A stretch of DNA of 64,000 bases from Urechis unicinctus (GCA_034190875.2 CM067357.1:17509464-17573463); one strand, 5' to 3'. Numbered from the stretch's first letter, positions 36,590 through 50,816 are shown. Numbers and translations: made by a program. Notes: generated from the letters alone by a model not told the origin.

Positions 36590-37490
36590 AAATATTGCTG
36601 AAGCCATGATACTGATGAAGTAACAACTCTGGTGAAGCCACAACATAAGTGAATCCAGAGTATTGATGAAGCCACAATATTGATGAATCCAGAGTATTGG
36701 TGAAACCACAACACTGGTGAAACCACAATAATGTTGAAGCCAAAATATTGATGAAGCCACAATATTGATGAAGCCACAATATTGATGAATCCACAGTATT
36801 GGTGAAGCAACAACACTGGTGAAACCACAACAATGTTGAAGCCAAAATATTGCTGAAGCCATGATACTGATGAAGCAACAACGCTGGTGAAGCCACAACA
36901 TAAGTGAATCCAGAGTATTGATGAAGCCACAATATTGATGAATCCACAGTATTGGTGAAGCCACAACACTGGTGAAACGACAACAATGTTGAAGCCAAAA
37001 TATTGATCAAATCAAAATATTGATAAAGCCACTGTATTGGTGAAGCTACAACATTGATGAAAGCACAACACTGGTGAAGCCACAAGCTTGGTGAAGCCAC
37101 AAACTTGGTGATGCCAAAATATTGGTAAAGCCACAACACTGGTGCAGCCACAACATTGGTGAAGCCACAGTATTGATGAAGCCACAATATTGATGAAGCC
37201 ACGGTATTGGTGAAGCCACAACACTGGTGAAACCACAACAATGTTGAAGCCAAAATATTGATGAAGCTACAGTATTGGTGAAGCTGCAACATTCGTGAAA
37301 GCACAACACAAGCGAAGCCACAAACTTGGTGATGCCACAACATTTGTGAAGCCAAAATATTGGTAAAGCCACAACACTGGTGAAGCCACAACATTGGTAA
37401 AGCCACAGTATGGGAGAAGCCAGAGTATTGATGAAGCCACAATATTGTGGAGCCACAAAACTGGTGAAGCCACAATATTGATGAAGTTGT
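36590..37490. repeat. 17-bp minisatellite, about 50 copies
   Basis: The unit tgaagccacaatattga and variants (acaacactgg, caaaatattga) repeat with a period of 17. Because 17 is not a multiple of 3 and no phase of the minus unit makes a stop, all three minus frames are open for hundreds of codons (357, 182, 164 and 138 codons), each with a 17-residue period like ILWLHQYCGFINIVASS. These are almost surely not genes, although translation cannot be excluded. Confidence 0.93.
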
Positions 37491-37583
37491 GGATTTGCTA
37501 TTAACAGGCATGCAGAAAGATTTTCATGGTAGTTTAGCACACGGAGCTTAATGTTGCAAATGTAACTCATCATGTAGAATATT

Positions 37584-37648
37584 GAGGAGGTCATGTTGCT
37601 TCATCTACATTACTGTCAGTAATGTAGTTAAAGCCACATGACCTCATC
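37584..37648. repeat. Hairpin: 32-nt inverted arms with a 1-nt loop
   Basis: Left arm 37584-37615 (gaggaggtcatgttgcttc then atctacattactg) and right arm 37617-37648 (cagtaatgtagtt then aaagccacatgacctcatc) are complementary except for about five positions. The loop is a single T. It sits about 90 nt from the 17-bp minisatellite. Confidence 0.85.
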
Positions 37649-38354
37649 ACTATTCTTATATTAAACTATACATTTATCTCAAATCACCAAATGTCTTTTC
37701 ACTAATTAAGAGCCTAGTGGTCCTTAAGCAAAACGCTGCTCCCTTTGATATGAGGAGGTTTCATGCAGAGATAGATGAGCATAATTTTGATGTTTGGACA
37801 GCTGATACTGTTGCCCATCTTGAACGAATAAATTTCCTAAATAGGGCAGATAAACCAACATAGAGGATTTGTATCTCCAATTTGATTCAATTGAGATACT
37901 GGGTCCATAATATTAAACCCAGAACAGGAGGTAAAGCAGTGAATGCTGCTGATCAAAATGTCATCACAAACACCTAGACAATCTCACTGCCTAACAATAA
38001 AGACAGAATGCCCATGGCTTGTGAACTCTGCTGCTTTCGACATTAACAAGTTATGACAGCATTTATTCATAGCGTTTATAGTACAACATTATATTCAATA
38101 ACACACCAGGGCTGAACAATATCCCACAAACCCACTTGACTAGCAACAATAGTCCATCGCCAAGTAGTTATTCCAAAAGTTAATGCTTTTGAGCCTAATA
38201 TTTTAAGTTTTTAAGAAATGACTCACCCAAACAACCATAAGCTAATAATAACTTAGCTACATTTTTCCTGGAACAAGCGCATTTTATTTGCTTTTATCTA
38301 GCAAGTCAGGGGTCAAAAGCAATAAAGCTATGAGTAAAAGTTCGCAAGATTTGG
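37649..38354. other. Intergenic, no supported gene
   Basis: No repeat or exon is recognised. Confidence 0.45.
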
Positions 38355-38355
38355 T

Positions 38356-38575
<220 letters not shown>

Positions 38576-39160
38576 TACTTGCCATTGTAAAACTGCAGTA
38601 CACGGTTGATCTGTGTTAAACATGCTAAGAAGTTGGCTTATGTTCCATCTTTATTTACATTATTTCTCAATATAATCCAGACTGTATGCCATGCCTTTCA
38701 TCCTGACCTCACCGTAGCTTACCTGCCTGACGACATATAGCAGTCAGGGTGGCCTGATGGAGCATCATTGCATGATTCATGTTTTATTATTTTGTCTTCA
38801 AGCAGCCGCAATACTGCGGCACATAGCAGTCAGGATGGCTAGATGGAGCATCATTGCAAGAAACCTGCAGCTGCTGATGCTCGAGATATTGGTGTTGAGA
38901 TGGCACTTACCACCAGGTATTGACATGTGGGATATAATTGCTGATGTAGCGAATATCAAAGTAGATGCAAGTGATAATAATATTACCTGATTGCACAATT
39001 AATGATAAATGTAAGAATTATGATCAATTAATGCCTGGTTATGAAAAGCCAACAACAGTTATTATTTGTTGCCTGAATATACCATTATTACAAGATGTAG
39101 CAACTTAGATTTTATGCCTGAAATTGTATAAAACACATGTTAAATTCTTCAATTAAACAG
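38576..39160. other. Intergenic with a small direct repeat
   Basis: Similar strings gcagtcagggtggcctgatgg (about 38741) and gcagtcaggatggctagatgg (about 38826) are each followed by agcatcattgca, a local duplication of about 35 nt with an 85-nt period. The open frame over it has no domain. Confidence 0.6.
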
Positions 39161-39496
39161 ATGAGATGATTGAAGGGAGATTATTATTGTTAAATTCGCA
39201 TATCATTTGTTATAGCCGAAGCATTTCTCATCCTATGTGCGGCGACGACGAATACTTTGACGCTGACAGGGACTCGTGTTTTGATTTGTGCCGGGAGACG
39301 AAATGTCTGCCGCATCAAATATGTACTGAAAAGATTGATGGATATGTCGGGCCATATAACTGTGGTGATCGCTGTTTTCAACCCCTTATGTTGCCGATGA
39401 ACTGCAACGCAGAGACCGCGCACTGTAACCCGTGCTCCAACATCTGCAGCGATTCTGATGAAGATTCTATGGGACAATGTAGAATACACTGTTATG
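39161..39496 (+). CDS. Candidate cysteine-rich exon (TNFR/BCMA-like), phase 1-1
   Basis: With acceptor attaaacag|AT and donor TATG|GTAGGA the segment is 336 nt, open throughout and phase 1-1. A shorter option begins at the acceptor ttatag|CC (39216). The peptide includes HPMCGDDEYFDADRDSCFDL, KCLPHQIC, YNCGDRCF and HCNPCSNICSD, with 13 cysteines after residue 20. The 'C-x3-EYFD-x5-C-x2-C' start resembles the first cysteine-rich repeat of TNF-receptor or BCMA-type ectodomains. The GC content is higher than in the flanks. I find neither a signal peptide nor a membrane exon nearby, so the gene, if real, extends through introns out of view. Confidence 0.5.
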
Positions 39497-40809
39497 GTAG
39501 GATCTTGATCTTTAGCAAGAAATTCATCATATCCAATCGTTTTTTAGTTTTTAGTTCGAGTTCCGTTAGACCATTGGATCACAATGAACGCGCTATTTTT
39601 TAGCCTCTTATATCCAGATATCTACAACGAGATTAAGTCGACATTATTGAACTTAGTTCACCACATACCAACTTCAAAGGTACTGATCACGTCTATTATC
39701 AGGCAGGGAGATGTTAACTGCTGTAAACATCTAACCGACTGAGTTTGCTACTCTTACAAAACTATTCATACAGGAGGCTTGCTATCGTACACCAAACATA
39801 ATGCTTTTGTAAAGAAAACGATTGTATTGATATAGTAATGAGCAGTCCATAGTCCAGTTGATGTTGTGGACGTTGGAGAAACTTGTACTCTTCCGCAAGA
39901 AACAGTCACTTAAGTATATCTTAAGGCATGTTGATTAGTTTCTTTGGTTACACTTTATAAAACTTTACACAACAGTTCTGACACAATTGTTAGTATAAAT
40001 ATTGTAATGGCGTTTAAGGCTGATGTGTAATCGAGATTGGTTTGTCAGATAGTAACTTATTCTTAACATGTAAGAGTCGATTGTCGATTATTTGTTTGAC
40101 GCCCTTAGTAGTGATATTTTTGTACGGATAATTTGATTTGTCAAACTACCTTACACGAATTAGTACAAGATGTTGACTCAGATGTGTGTGTATATCAACG
40201 CTACGTATATAGTGTAGTTAATTATTGCTGACAAAAGAGGGTGCACATGTGGACCAGACGGTCTTTTTTGCCCTGGCAACCATTATAATACGGCCTGGGT
40301 AGCCATCTTATTCAAATCGATTTGCATTGCAGAAATATGCAATTGAAGATTATTTGCAGTTGAAGCGAAGATTCTTTAGCATCCCTCTGTTGATTGGCGA
40401 TGTAGAAATGGATAGTGGGGGTTTATTGAAAATAAATGGTGGCTATGCACCAGCAGATGTTGATGGGGATGATCATTGCTTAAGTAATATATTTATTTCG
40501 TGAAGGGAGATGGATAGAGAAACATTAATGCGACTGTAAACAAGCAGGCACTTTACCCCAATAGTAATAATTTCTCATTGACTTCAGAAACTCTCCATGA
40601 GGAGAAAACATCCAGTGAATATTTCAACGGAACTAACCCGACCATCTAATCTGATGTCACCCTCAAACAATCAAGATATTAACCACATCCACCTTCATCA
40701 TAGAAACTCCTTGGCATAACTTTGCAAAAATTTAGGTAATGAGTTATACGCATGTATGCATATATCTTGAAATCATGTATGCATACGTGAATGTTATAAA
40801 TATAAATGA
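39497..40809. other. Intergenic or intronic, no supported gene
   Basis: Could be intron of the candidate cysteine-rich gene. No further exon with matching phase was found. Confidence 0.45.
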
Positions 40810-41023
40810 ACATATATATATATATATACTATATATATATATATATATACATAATATATAAATATATACATATGTATATATATGTATTATTTATATTTAT
40901 ATATATATATAAATATATACATTCATATATATATATAGATATATATATATATATATGTTATTCGCATATCATATAAATATATATATAGAGATATTTATAT
41001 AGAGAGATATATATATATATGAA

Positions 41024-41095
<72 letters not shown>

Positions 41096-41113
41096 TCTCT
41101 CTATATATATCTA

Positions 41114-41157
<44 letters not shown>

Positions 41158-41160
41158 CCA
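40810..41160. repeat. (AT)n-rich microsatellite
   Basis: AT arrays interrupted by ataaat, gata and atgtat blocks. Lies near the low-coordinate end of the copy-4 duplication unit. Confidence 0.95.
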
Positions 41161-41572
41161 TATATACAGTATATCCCCGCAATAACATGCGAATATTATC
41201 ATTATTAATCAATTTTATTTCAAAGATGATGTAGATCTATCTATCAATTCTTTTCCGGTTCGATATGTTACATGAATCCCATCAATTATATTTTCATTCT
41301 TTGAAAGCACGCACGATCACTTGGTGAATGCTTGCTTAAGATGCCGAACATTACCATATGTATTAAGTGATTTGTGTACAATAAGAGAAATCGCGTTTAT
41401 TACATGAATGTCCTCAACCTGTTCTTGATCTTTATTGCCGCGCCTCAGAGCCAAAAGCTGCACGATATGACTCACTGTTCGGCTAAGCTACTCACTGAAT
41501 TGGTGCGCATCCTGTCAATCGTTTGCCTTCTATTAACAAAGTACATAAAGCGAAAGAAGGTAAATATGATAT

Positions 41573-43411
41573 ATGACTGGAGCGACTATTGTCGCAGAAT
41601 GAGGTCACTGTGGTCATCATCGGCTTTCGAAATGTTTCGCAGGAATACGCATTAATCAGATGTTATAGTGAAGCCGGATACATTATCACACGCTTTTGCT
41701 AGGATTGGATATAACATTGGCTTAATATTTGTTTCTCTTAACAGTCTATTTGGTTTCGAAGTATATATATACTAAATATGAAGCTTTATGTAAATATGAA
41801 ATCAAATTTTGTATCGTTTTTCTAATAGCAATTACGATATCATGTGTTTCACGCCGCCCTCCTTCGTCGCTGACATCTGGGTAATGAATATGAATATGAG
41901 TGAAACATTTCACAACAATATACCTCTTAAATTGTTTTGTACCGTTATAATTGTTGTTGATTCCATGAAGCCAATCTATGGTTCCGAAAGATCCGTAATG
42001 TTTGATAAATATGAAAGATAATATAAAACTACCTATATCACAAGTACGCGAGACATCTTTTATATAAAAAGTATTTATACAACATCAAAGCCAGACCTCA
42101 TGATGTACTTCCCATACGAGCTTAAACAAGTTAACGTAATAGGAATATTTAGAAATATCGCACAAATTGGGGACTCTAATGTCCTGCTGATAGTTCAATA
42201 AGAGTACAATTGTTGGCGTGTTGCATCGTTGACGTAAGTATTGACAGCCTCGTCTGCACTCACATATTGCTTAATCGGCCATGTCATAATCAGGGAATGC
42301 AGTGGGCGTGTGTAACACGAGAATCAAGTCATTGTTTTTATCAAATGTATAACTTGACGATCGTTGCACTGACTGTAAGTTAAACGACCTGCTTTAAAGT
42401 AGTTCGCACCCAGCACCAGAACCAGTAATCATGGAAATTAACATGGCGTTGTTCCACGCCGAAGCGTCAGCTGTCATAACGGTTTACATTGTACCATGAT
42501 CAACATCGTAAAACAGAGTGAATGTGTGAGGCGGCGAAGCGGCAGGGGAAATCAAACTAATGCCATCAAAGCCTATCCACAACGATTCCTCTGCAAGTAA
42601 TTTGATATGTTGTTGCCAAAATGGTTTTTTTTCCCTGAGACACTACCACGCTAACTAATTCCTTTTCTAATATGCAAACAGGAATAGATTGGTTGAGTAC
42701 AGTGAAATGAAATGGAATATAGATTTAATTACTTGCTTGAATGCTACGAGTTAGTCATGTTGACACTCTCACAATACATCGTAGACGTTATATTGTAGAT
42801 GTTCATACGCAGATTCTATAGATGAGCATACGTAACATAATGACCTTGTGACAGCATGAACAGTATGATACTCATCACCACCAATTCGGACCATTAATTG
42901 AAAATGAGCAATTCGTAATAGATTGACCCTTCACTTAAATTGCTGCATGACATAACAACAAGTGATGTGCACCCAACGGTAAGACCATTTATTCATCTGC
43001 GACACATATTATAATAAAATTGACATGTAATAAGGTGACAACAAACATCTACAAAGAACCACAATGACTGTACAAGGTGACCATAACGATTGTCAACCAG
43101 TGTGACGATACAGCACATTAGGTAATTCTGAATGTCAAGAGTTATGATGCACACGCTTTTCGTGTCCATCGCAAATCAGACAAAATCCAATATTTACAAA
43201 AAATTGCTTGATGAACTAGCGTATGTGATGCCTAGCATTTATTTTTACATTTTATTATTAACTTAGAAATCAAGAATGCATTGGTTCAATGTATATTCAG
43301 TGTGTTCAATTCTGTCACCATGGTATACTATCGATAGTTAAAAGATACTAGTTTAACTTAAGCCCATCAGCTATAAGTTAACGATTATTCAATCCCGTGA
43401 AAACGTATGTA
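41573..43411. repeat. Duplicated 3' flank of GPCR copy 4
   Basis: Matches 26660-28677 in order (see the entry there) and partly 51070-52499. The match is continuous apart from indels and runs into the GPCR coding part at 43411, so receptor and flank were duplicated as one unit. Confidence 0.78.
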
Positions 43412-44530
43412 TTATTTCATGTGAAGTATCTTTTTAATAGCATTTCGATAACCTTGGTTGTGTTTGGCGTAAATGAATGGATTCAATGCCCCGTTGATAG
43501 CCAAAAAACCTTTAGAAATGTCATGAATGATTGACAATAAAAGACCAGGTCTATCAGAGGTGAGATGCAGACACGTGCAGATAAGATGCGGCACCCAGCA
43601 GAAATAGTACGTTCCAACTATTTTGAAAAACATTTTGGTAATTTAGAATTCTTGATGTGTGTTTGCTTGAGGGGTTGTATTGTTTGCAACGGCTGGGATT
43701 ATTGGAGGAGATACAGCATTTGTCTTCCATGCAACAACACAAATTGATAAGTGCAGCAAAAACGAAATAATGATCATAATCATTGCAACCATAATATATA
43801 CATAAGTTACAAAAGCTGGTGGATGAACAAGGTAAGCAAAACAAGCAACTCCAGGTTGCCAATGATTCCACCCCAGTAGAGGTACCGAATATAAACCAAT
43901 GGAAAGAGACCAGAGACCCACACAAACTTTGACTGCATGGTTTTCAGTTACAATTGCATAATACCTCAACGATGCAGAAACAGCAATTATTCGTTCAATA
44001 CTAAGTACTAGAATTCCACTCAATGAGGACACAACGCTAACCATTCCCGCTGACAAACACATTAAACAGCTGTATTTAGCATTAGCAGCGATTTCGAGGC
44101 CAGCAAGAGTGTAACTCAATGTAGTAAGATATAAGCCCGTAAAGAATGTCATGATGTCACACAAACACAGGTTAAGTATAAGTATATTGATTGGAGTGTG
44201 CAAAGATGGTGTCTTTACAAATGCCATGATAACCAAAACGTTTCCAGGAATTATTGGCAGCAAGCACAATATGTGCCAAACATATACAGGTAAATACCAT
44301 GACCTGTATAAATCCTTAGCATTGATCACTCTCGGCGGATCGATGGTCATTGTAAAGTTCCCTATTTGGAACGTTGCATCGTCTGTAGTTGTAGAAGGCT
44401 CGCCATAAGTTTGGTATTCTGGGGTGCTTAAAAATGTGTCGCATGCCAAAGTCTGGATAGTCCAGTAAGTGATGACAAGGAGAAGGAAATGACGTCCACC
44501 TACAACATACATCATTGAAACAACAGCCAT
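43412..44530 (-). pseudogene. GPCR copy 4: near full-length class A receptor with one nonsense codon
   Basis: From ATG 44530 the frame has 295 codons: a likely signal peptide (1-29, LLLVITYWTIQTLA), an NFT glycosylation site (58-60), TM1 (83-104, GN), TM2 (112-134, LCLCD), TM3 (154-179) ending in ERI instead of DRY, TM4 (201-222, W207), Cys230 in loop 2 to pair with Cys155, and TM5 (237-266). TAA at 43643-43645 follows THQEF. The same frame then continues with [11 protein letters not shown]6 (FCWVPH), TM7 (NGALNPFIY) and HMK, 373 codons in all. Copies 2 and 5 read EFKITK here, so one base (AAA to TAA) makes the stop. It may be a null allele, a recent pseudogene or a sequence error. The ligand is unknown; the CWxP/NPxIY core recalls amine/melatonin-type receptors, but I do not assign it. 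Confidence 0.9.
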
Positions 44531-46050
44531 CTATTTCCATTGGTCATTCTTATCAATTCACTATTGTGGGTACCATATAACACATTATTGATGGTGTGCC
44601 GTTAAACCTATACTTACTTACCTACTTACTTCCATTGATATCTAACATACAGATTGTCTAGCCCATTGAGTTTTGGTATGAAATCACACACGTTTATCAA
44701 AACCTGGTGTACATCTTCTATGCCTTATTGCAACATGCGTAGCAGCCCATCCAAGGCATTATAGTATATAATAAAGGCTATTGAAACATATAGATATAAT
44801 ATATGGCCTATTCAGTCCATTGGATTGTGACGTAGAGCAAATGTAGTCTATTGCAATAGCTCTAGCCAATTCACATGGGATGTACTGCAACTTCAGTCCT
44901 ATCAAAATATGATGTATGTCTACTTGGCTCTATTTAAATATGATTTGCAGCACAGCCAGGACAATGATATATAGTGTATGGATACTTAGAACCAATGAAA
45001 TATTGAGCAAAGCTGTCACATCCCATTTGAAAATGGTGGAAAACAACTCCAGTTCTTTGAAATATGGTGTATGATCCCTCCATCACACTGAAATGTGTTT
45101 GCAAGTATCAGTTGAACAATTGCCTTAGACAGCTGCAGTCCTCAGAAATACGGTTTTAGTCTGTTGCAGACCATTAAACCAGAGAGTCTGGCTATATCCA
45201 TTATAACGTGTTGTAATGCAGCTAAGACTGTAAATAACACTAATAACACTTGATCAACAGTATGATTAATGTCAATTACTTATACTTAGTCTTTCTGAAG
45301 TTTGTGAAGAAATTCCTGTCGCACCTTATTGTTATGGAGAGTTTAAATGGCATTGTTATCATTGTTCCCTTTGCTGAATTCTCCAAATCACAACTATCTA
45401 AATATCTAGCCAGACACCGTGGATTCGTCTGGCCATTTGAGTACAACAATCCAATACCGACCAGAAACTCTGTGTTTTGATATTATACTACATCCATCCA
45501 CCCATACATCTTTCCCACTTGCAACGCCAATCTTTGCATCATTACATCAAAGCATACCAATATATAACATAAAGTTTGGGAATCCTAAAGTAAAAATAAA
45601 CAGGTGCACATGAATTGCTCTATTTGTAATTTTACTGTACCTACTAACTTTTCAAATTGTTTTCCACTTTATTTTGTAATTTGTGAAACAGCCACGCAGA
45701 GTACCACAAATCACCTAAATACATCGAAAGGCATTCTGTTTGTAAAAAAGTTGAATTAAATAAAAATTGATATTTACTAAGAATGAAAAAATTGATGTGT
45801 GGTAATTATCTGAATAGATTGTCAGTTAATACACAAAAAATGAGAACTAACATTGCCCAATATATAGCTAAGGTTACAATAAATATTCATTAAGTTATAT
45901 CCTATCGTACATACATTGGGTTCTTTTAGCTTGTCCCTTAAAAGAGGTGAGTTTTCATCGCACTCAGTCTACAAAGAGTAAAGCATCTGGGTAAGATTTA
46001 ACATACTTGCTGGTTGTCTCTGCTACCATACCCGCCAATTGAGCTGCATG
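44531..46050. other. Upstream flank of GPCR copy 4, no supported gene
   Basis: Any promoter of copy 4 should lie here, near 44531-44700. A short ttacttacctacttacttcc stretch lies at about 44614. No exon is seen. Confidence 0.45.
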
Positions 46051-46059
46051 GATATATAT

Positions 46060-46195
46060 CTATATACGTATATAAATATATGTATAAATATATATAAATA
46101 TGTATTTATTTATAAATGTATATATATATATATATATATATATACATCTATATGTACATATATACATGAAAATGTATACTTATATACGTATATAA

Positions 46196-46239
<44 letters not shown>

Positions 46240-46240
46240 G
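46060..46240. repeat. AT-rich microsatellite (tatata, taaata)
   Basis: Imperfect AT array with taaatata and tgtata steps, then a purer AT run at 46200-46236. Confidence 0.9.
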
Positions 46241-46744
46241 CGGAATACAGAAATGTTTAAATCATTTTTAGTCATCATGGATTAGAAACATAATATTTGT
46301 TGTAGATGTGATCATTATGAACCAATTAGCAATCTAATTCAATGTTGTAGATTGATGAAAAAGGAGCAAAATAGAGTATTTCGGCAAGGAAAGTTAAAAA
46401 AAAATAAAATATTTTAATTTTTCATATAAACATATCAAATACTCATGATTCAACATTTTTACGGCAATTTGGATGGAAGTATATATGGTTGCATGGAAGA
46501 CATTTAGGTTTTCAGGTTATGTCAACGAACGGTTAGTTGTTAAAATTGTATTTTGCCATAATATTTAAATTCCAAAGAAATCACGCATGAAAGATTATCT
46601 TAGTTCGTTACTACGACTAGAATATCATATTCGAATGGTCAAACCAAAATGTATTCAATTGTTTTGGACGAAAATGGGCGTTGACTTTGTGTTGACTTGG
46701 GTATTCGAAAGGTTGGCGGTTTGTCCACTAAAGGTCGCGTTCGT

Positions 46745-46746
<2 letters not shown>
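46241..46746. other. Spacer between AT arrays, no supported gene
   Basis: AT-rich DNA. The 68-codon open frame ends in the AT array and shows no domain. Confidence 0.45.
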
Positions 46747-47680
<934 letters not shown>

Positions 47681-47689
47681 GCGACAAAA

Positions 47690-47935
47690 TGATTTGCAGA
47701 CGAATCTCCTTACCTTTTTGCTTCATCCTTTCCGCTGATGAAAGCCATTTACTTGGCGTTATAGTTCCGCATCTGTATTTGACGTCGATGCGAAGGAAGT
47801 GAAGCAGTGTGGGCAGAAGCCGAATCAATGTTTTATATTCGTTGTAGCTTATTAATTATGCATGACGTTGTGTTCTGCCAGGTAAATGACCGTCTTTGGC
47901 TTGCCTCGCTATCTCTCTACGGTGGTAAATTGCTG
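47690..47935. mobile_element. Repeat R, copy 3 (followed directly by element segment B)
   Basis: Landmarks: gacgaatctccttacc, ttcatcctttccgctgatga, gacgtcgatgcgaa, gcagaagccgaatc, ccaggtaaatgaccgtc and ctctctacggtgg. It then passes straight into the segment that is shared with 30658-31975. R thus borders polymerase-element DNA here as it does at 29475. Confidence 0.8.
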
Positions 47936-48825
47936 ATGGGGGGCTGACTCCAAAAGTAACGTAATATATCGGAGTGAACTCACACTCACGAGAGGGTAAG
48001 ATCACCAACCATAAATCAGACACATCTCCACCCTCATTAAATATTATCCTTTTCGGTCACTTTGATGAATAACGAAGCTATCTTGTCTTTAGACGAATAA
48101 AGTATATTTCTCCTCTTTCGGCCCTACAACTTCGTTTGTGTCTTACATTCATCACGTATTCAAAGTCGACAGAACCAGGCTCTTAGTATAGTAAACAAGA
48201 AGGTGCTAGGAAAAAATGCAAGATGAATGTGCCAGTGTGCCCATCAAGGAGTGTGCTGGCCTGTGCCCAAAGATGTACTCAATCCTGATGTCTGACGAGA
48301 GCGAGATCAGAAAGGCAAAGGGAGTGAAACACGTTGTGGTGAAGAAGCATGCACAGTAGAAGGAGTCTCTGTTCACAAAGAAGCATTTCCGCCATTGGAT
48401 GAATATGTTGCGCAGTGATGGTCACAGATATATGGGCTACACGTCGTCAAGGTGTACCTCTCCCCGTTTGACTCAAAGCATTGAATAACCCCAACAGGAG
48501 TTGACAACTTAGCCTATGGTCAAGTTAGTTTACCAAAAAACTAACAGGATGCGTAGATTCCAGCAGAGTCTGGTCCGCTGTTATCCACGGCTATAAAGGT
48601 TATATGATACCGGGGAAAGGGCGCGTAAGGAAAGCGAACGGAGAGAACGCCTGAGGGAAGAAGGTTAGAATTAGCTATTATCAAATACTCACGTTCATGA
48701 AAACAACAATTGGCCACCCCTCGCCACCCCACCCCCACCCCTTGCCCGTTGGTTAAGATTCCCTCGTTGTCTCACCTCGGAGAGGACACCTCAGTGGCTG
48801 TCTTCCCTCCCACCATGAGATCATG
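47936..48825. mobile_element. Element segment B, paralogous to 30658-31975
   Basis: Same order of landmarks as segment A (caccaaccataaatcagacac, gtcgacagaaccagg, gtgctaggaaaaa, ctaacaggatgcg, ggtccgctgttatccacgg, cacccc runs, cctcagtggctgt), but without the about 355 nt that hold the start of the small ORF in A. Confidence 0.82.
48205..48550 (+). pseudogene. Family B DNA polymerase remnant, copy B, C-terminal part
   Basis: The plus frame reads ECAGLCPKMYSILMSDES, then EIRKAKGVKHVVVKKHAQ, a TAG, and KESLFTKKHFRHWMNMLRSD followed by GHRYMGY. The 'GL-PKMYS', 'KKAKGVK' and 'F-KK-FRH-M-ML-RS-GH' order is the C-terminus of the polymerase in Polinton-like and related elements. It is better preserved than copy A in frame but has at least the one stop near 48356 and more after 48480. 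No central domain lies upstream; repeat R is there instead, so the copy is 5'-truncated. Confidence 0.8.
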
Positions 48826-50344
48826 CCTTGTATTGCAGTTGGGGTGTGATGTAATTCCTGACGATTACCGCCAGAATTGACTATTTTCCATTAGACGAAC
48901 ACATAAAATAATTAATTGGACCGACCATAGCGAATTATGCATGGGAATTTATTGATTCTAGTTTAGGCCTCTTGGGACCGGCCTCGTAAAGTTTGCCGGG
49001 CAATGAACAAGGAACATCTGTGTCTCTATGGGGGGGATTTAGTAACATGTGAAGGGGCGGGAACGGGGGGCATGTTATCTTTATTTAACACCATTTCATG
49101 ATAATAAGACACCATTAACATGACCTGCATTTTGGGGACATCCTTTACACTTGCAATAGCAAGCTGCGGTTGATATCAGCCATGCAACAAAGCTGAAGGG
49201 GTCTTTCTAGAATAAAAAAGGCGGCAAGGTGATACGAAATGCTGGACAAACTATATCTTCTGGTTTGAGGCAATGTAGCTCGGAATGGACGTACCAGCAG
49301 TGCCATGCGATACATACAAGTAGCACAGCTACTTTCTTACTCAATGATATGGTGGGTTGAATGTGGTATCCAATGTATACAAATGTCTTCAGAAGGATAA
49401 AAGCTTAAGCTCGTGGGAACTATTACTGTAGCGGCAGCTTTGCCACCTAAATAACGCCCAATAAAGTTGCAATTAACCTATTGCGTTCCATGCAATCACG
49501 TCCTTGATTAACATACACATGAACACACATATCCAAATACACACATAGGCGGCCAATATTTTATATGTAGACTGCTTGTGGGTATTGGCCCGTAACTCAA
49601 CTTCGCTACTTACGAATAACGGCTAATTGATCCACATTACTTCTTGTGAGTATTGGTCAAAAACTTGCCATCACTGCTTATTGGTACTGGTTAAGCAGCC
49701 AATTTATAGCGGGGACAAGTTTTTAACTTTTGCGTAACACGGAGAGCAAAGCAAGCCTTTCACGTCACGTATTTTTATCTATATCCATTACTAACACCTG
49801 TCTGATATTCACAAGTAGAATACAACGCTGCGTTGTCATTTCTGAGAGCAAGGAGTTGTTCTGAGATTTATCGTAATATGACATTGAGCGACATACACAT
49901 TCCAGGGAAAGTTGCCCCCTAAATCAACTCATGGTATCAGTTGAATTGGTAAGCATGATGGATATCCCTTCACCCAATTCCCACCCCCACCCCCCGCAAC
50001 CCACTTCTCCCCCGACTCCATCACATTGCTGCGAAACGTAACCTGAATCGCCTAGATTAGTCCCGTGGATGCGAGGTAAGATCGCGCAAAGCGGTAGCTA
50101 TGCAACGGTCAAGGGACCGAAAACAAATCACTAGTGCTGGTGGGGTAACTCATCGTTATAAAGACTGGAATGCCGTTGATAATGTTAAGCAAAACACTAA
50201 ACAATAGCAATTTGACTCTAGAATAGAAGTGACATTTTTCATTATCGACTATTGGTGGTATGGATGTACACTATATAATTCCATTCAGTTGACCTTGTAT
50301 ATAAAGCGTTGTAACCTATAGAAGTCTCCCAGCCTCTCGTTGTA
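48826..50344. other. Intergenic, no supported gene
   Basis: A few G- or C-rich runs (about 49030-49070, about 49980-50010) stand out. No exon or repeat shared with the rest of the window was found. Confidence 0.45.

Positions 50345-50814
<470 letters not shown>

Positions 50815-50816
<2 letters not shown>

Noticed and set aside
36438-37511. 357-codon minus gene with WLHQYCGF repeats
   Set aside because: All three minus frames are open with the same repeat, which follows from a 17-nt stop-free unit. There is no flanking non-repeat domain.
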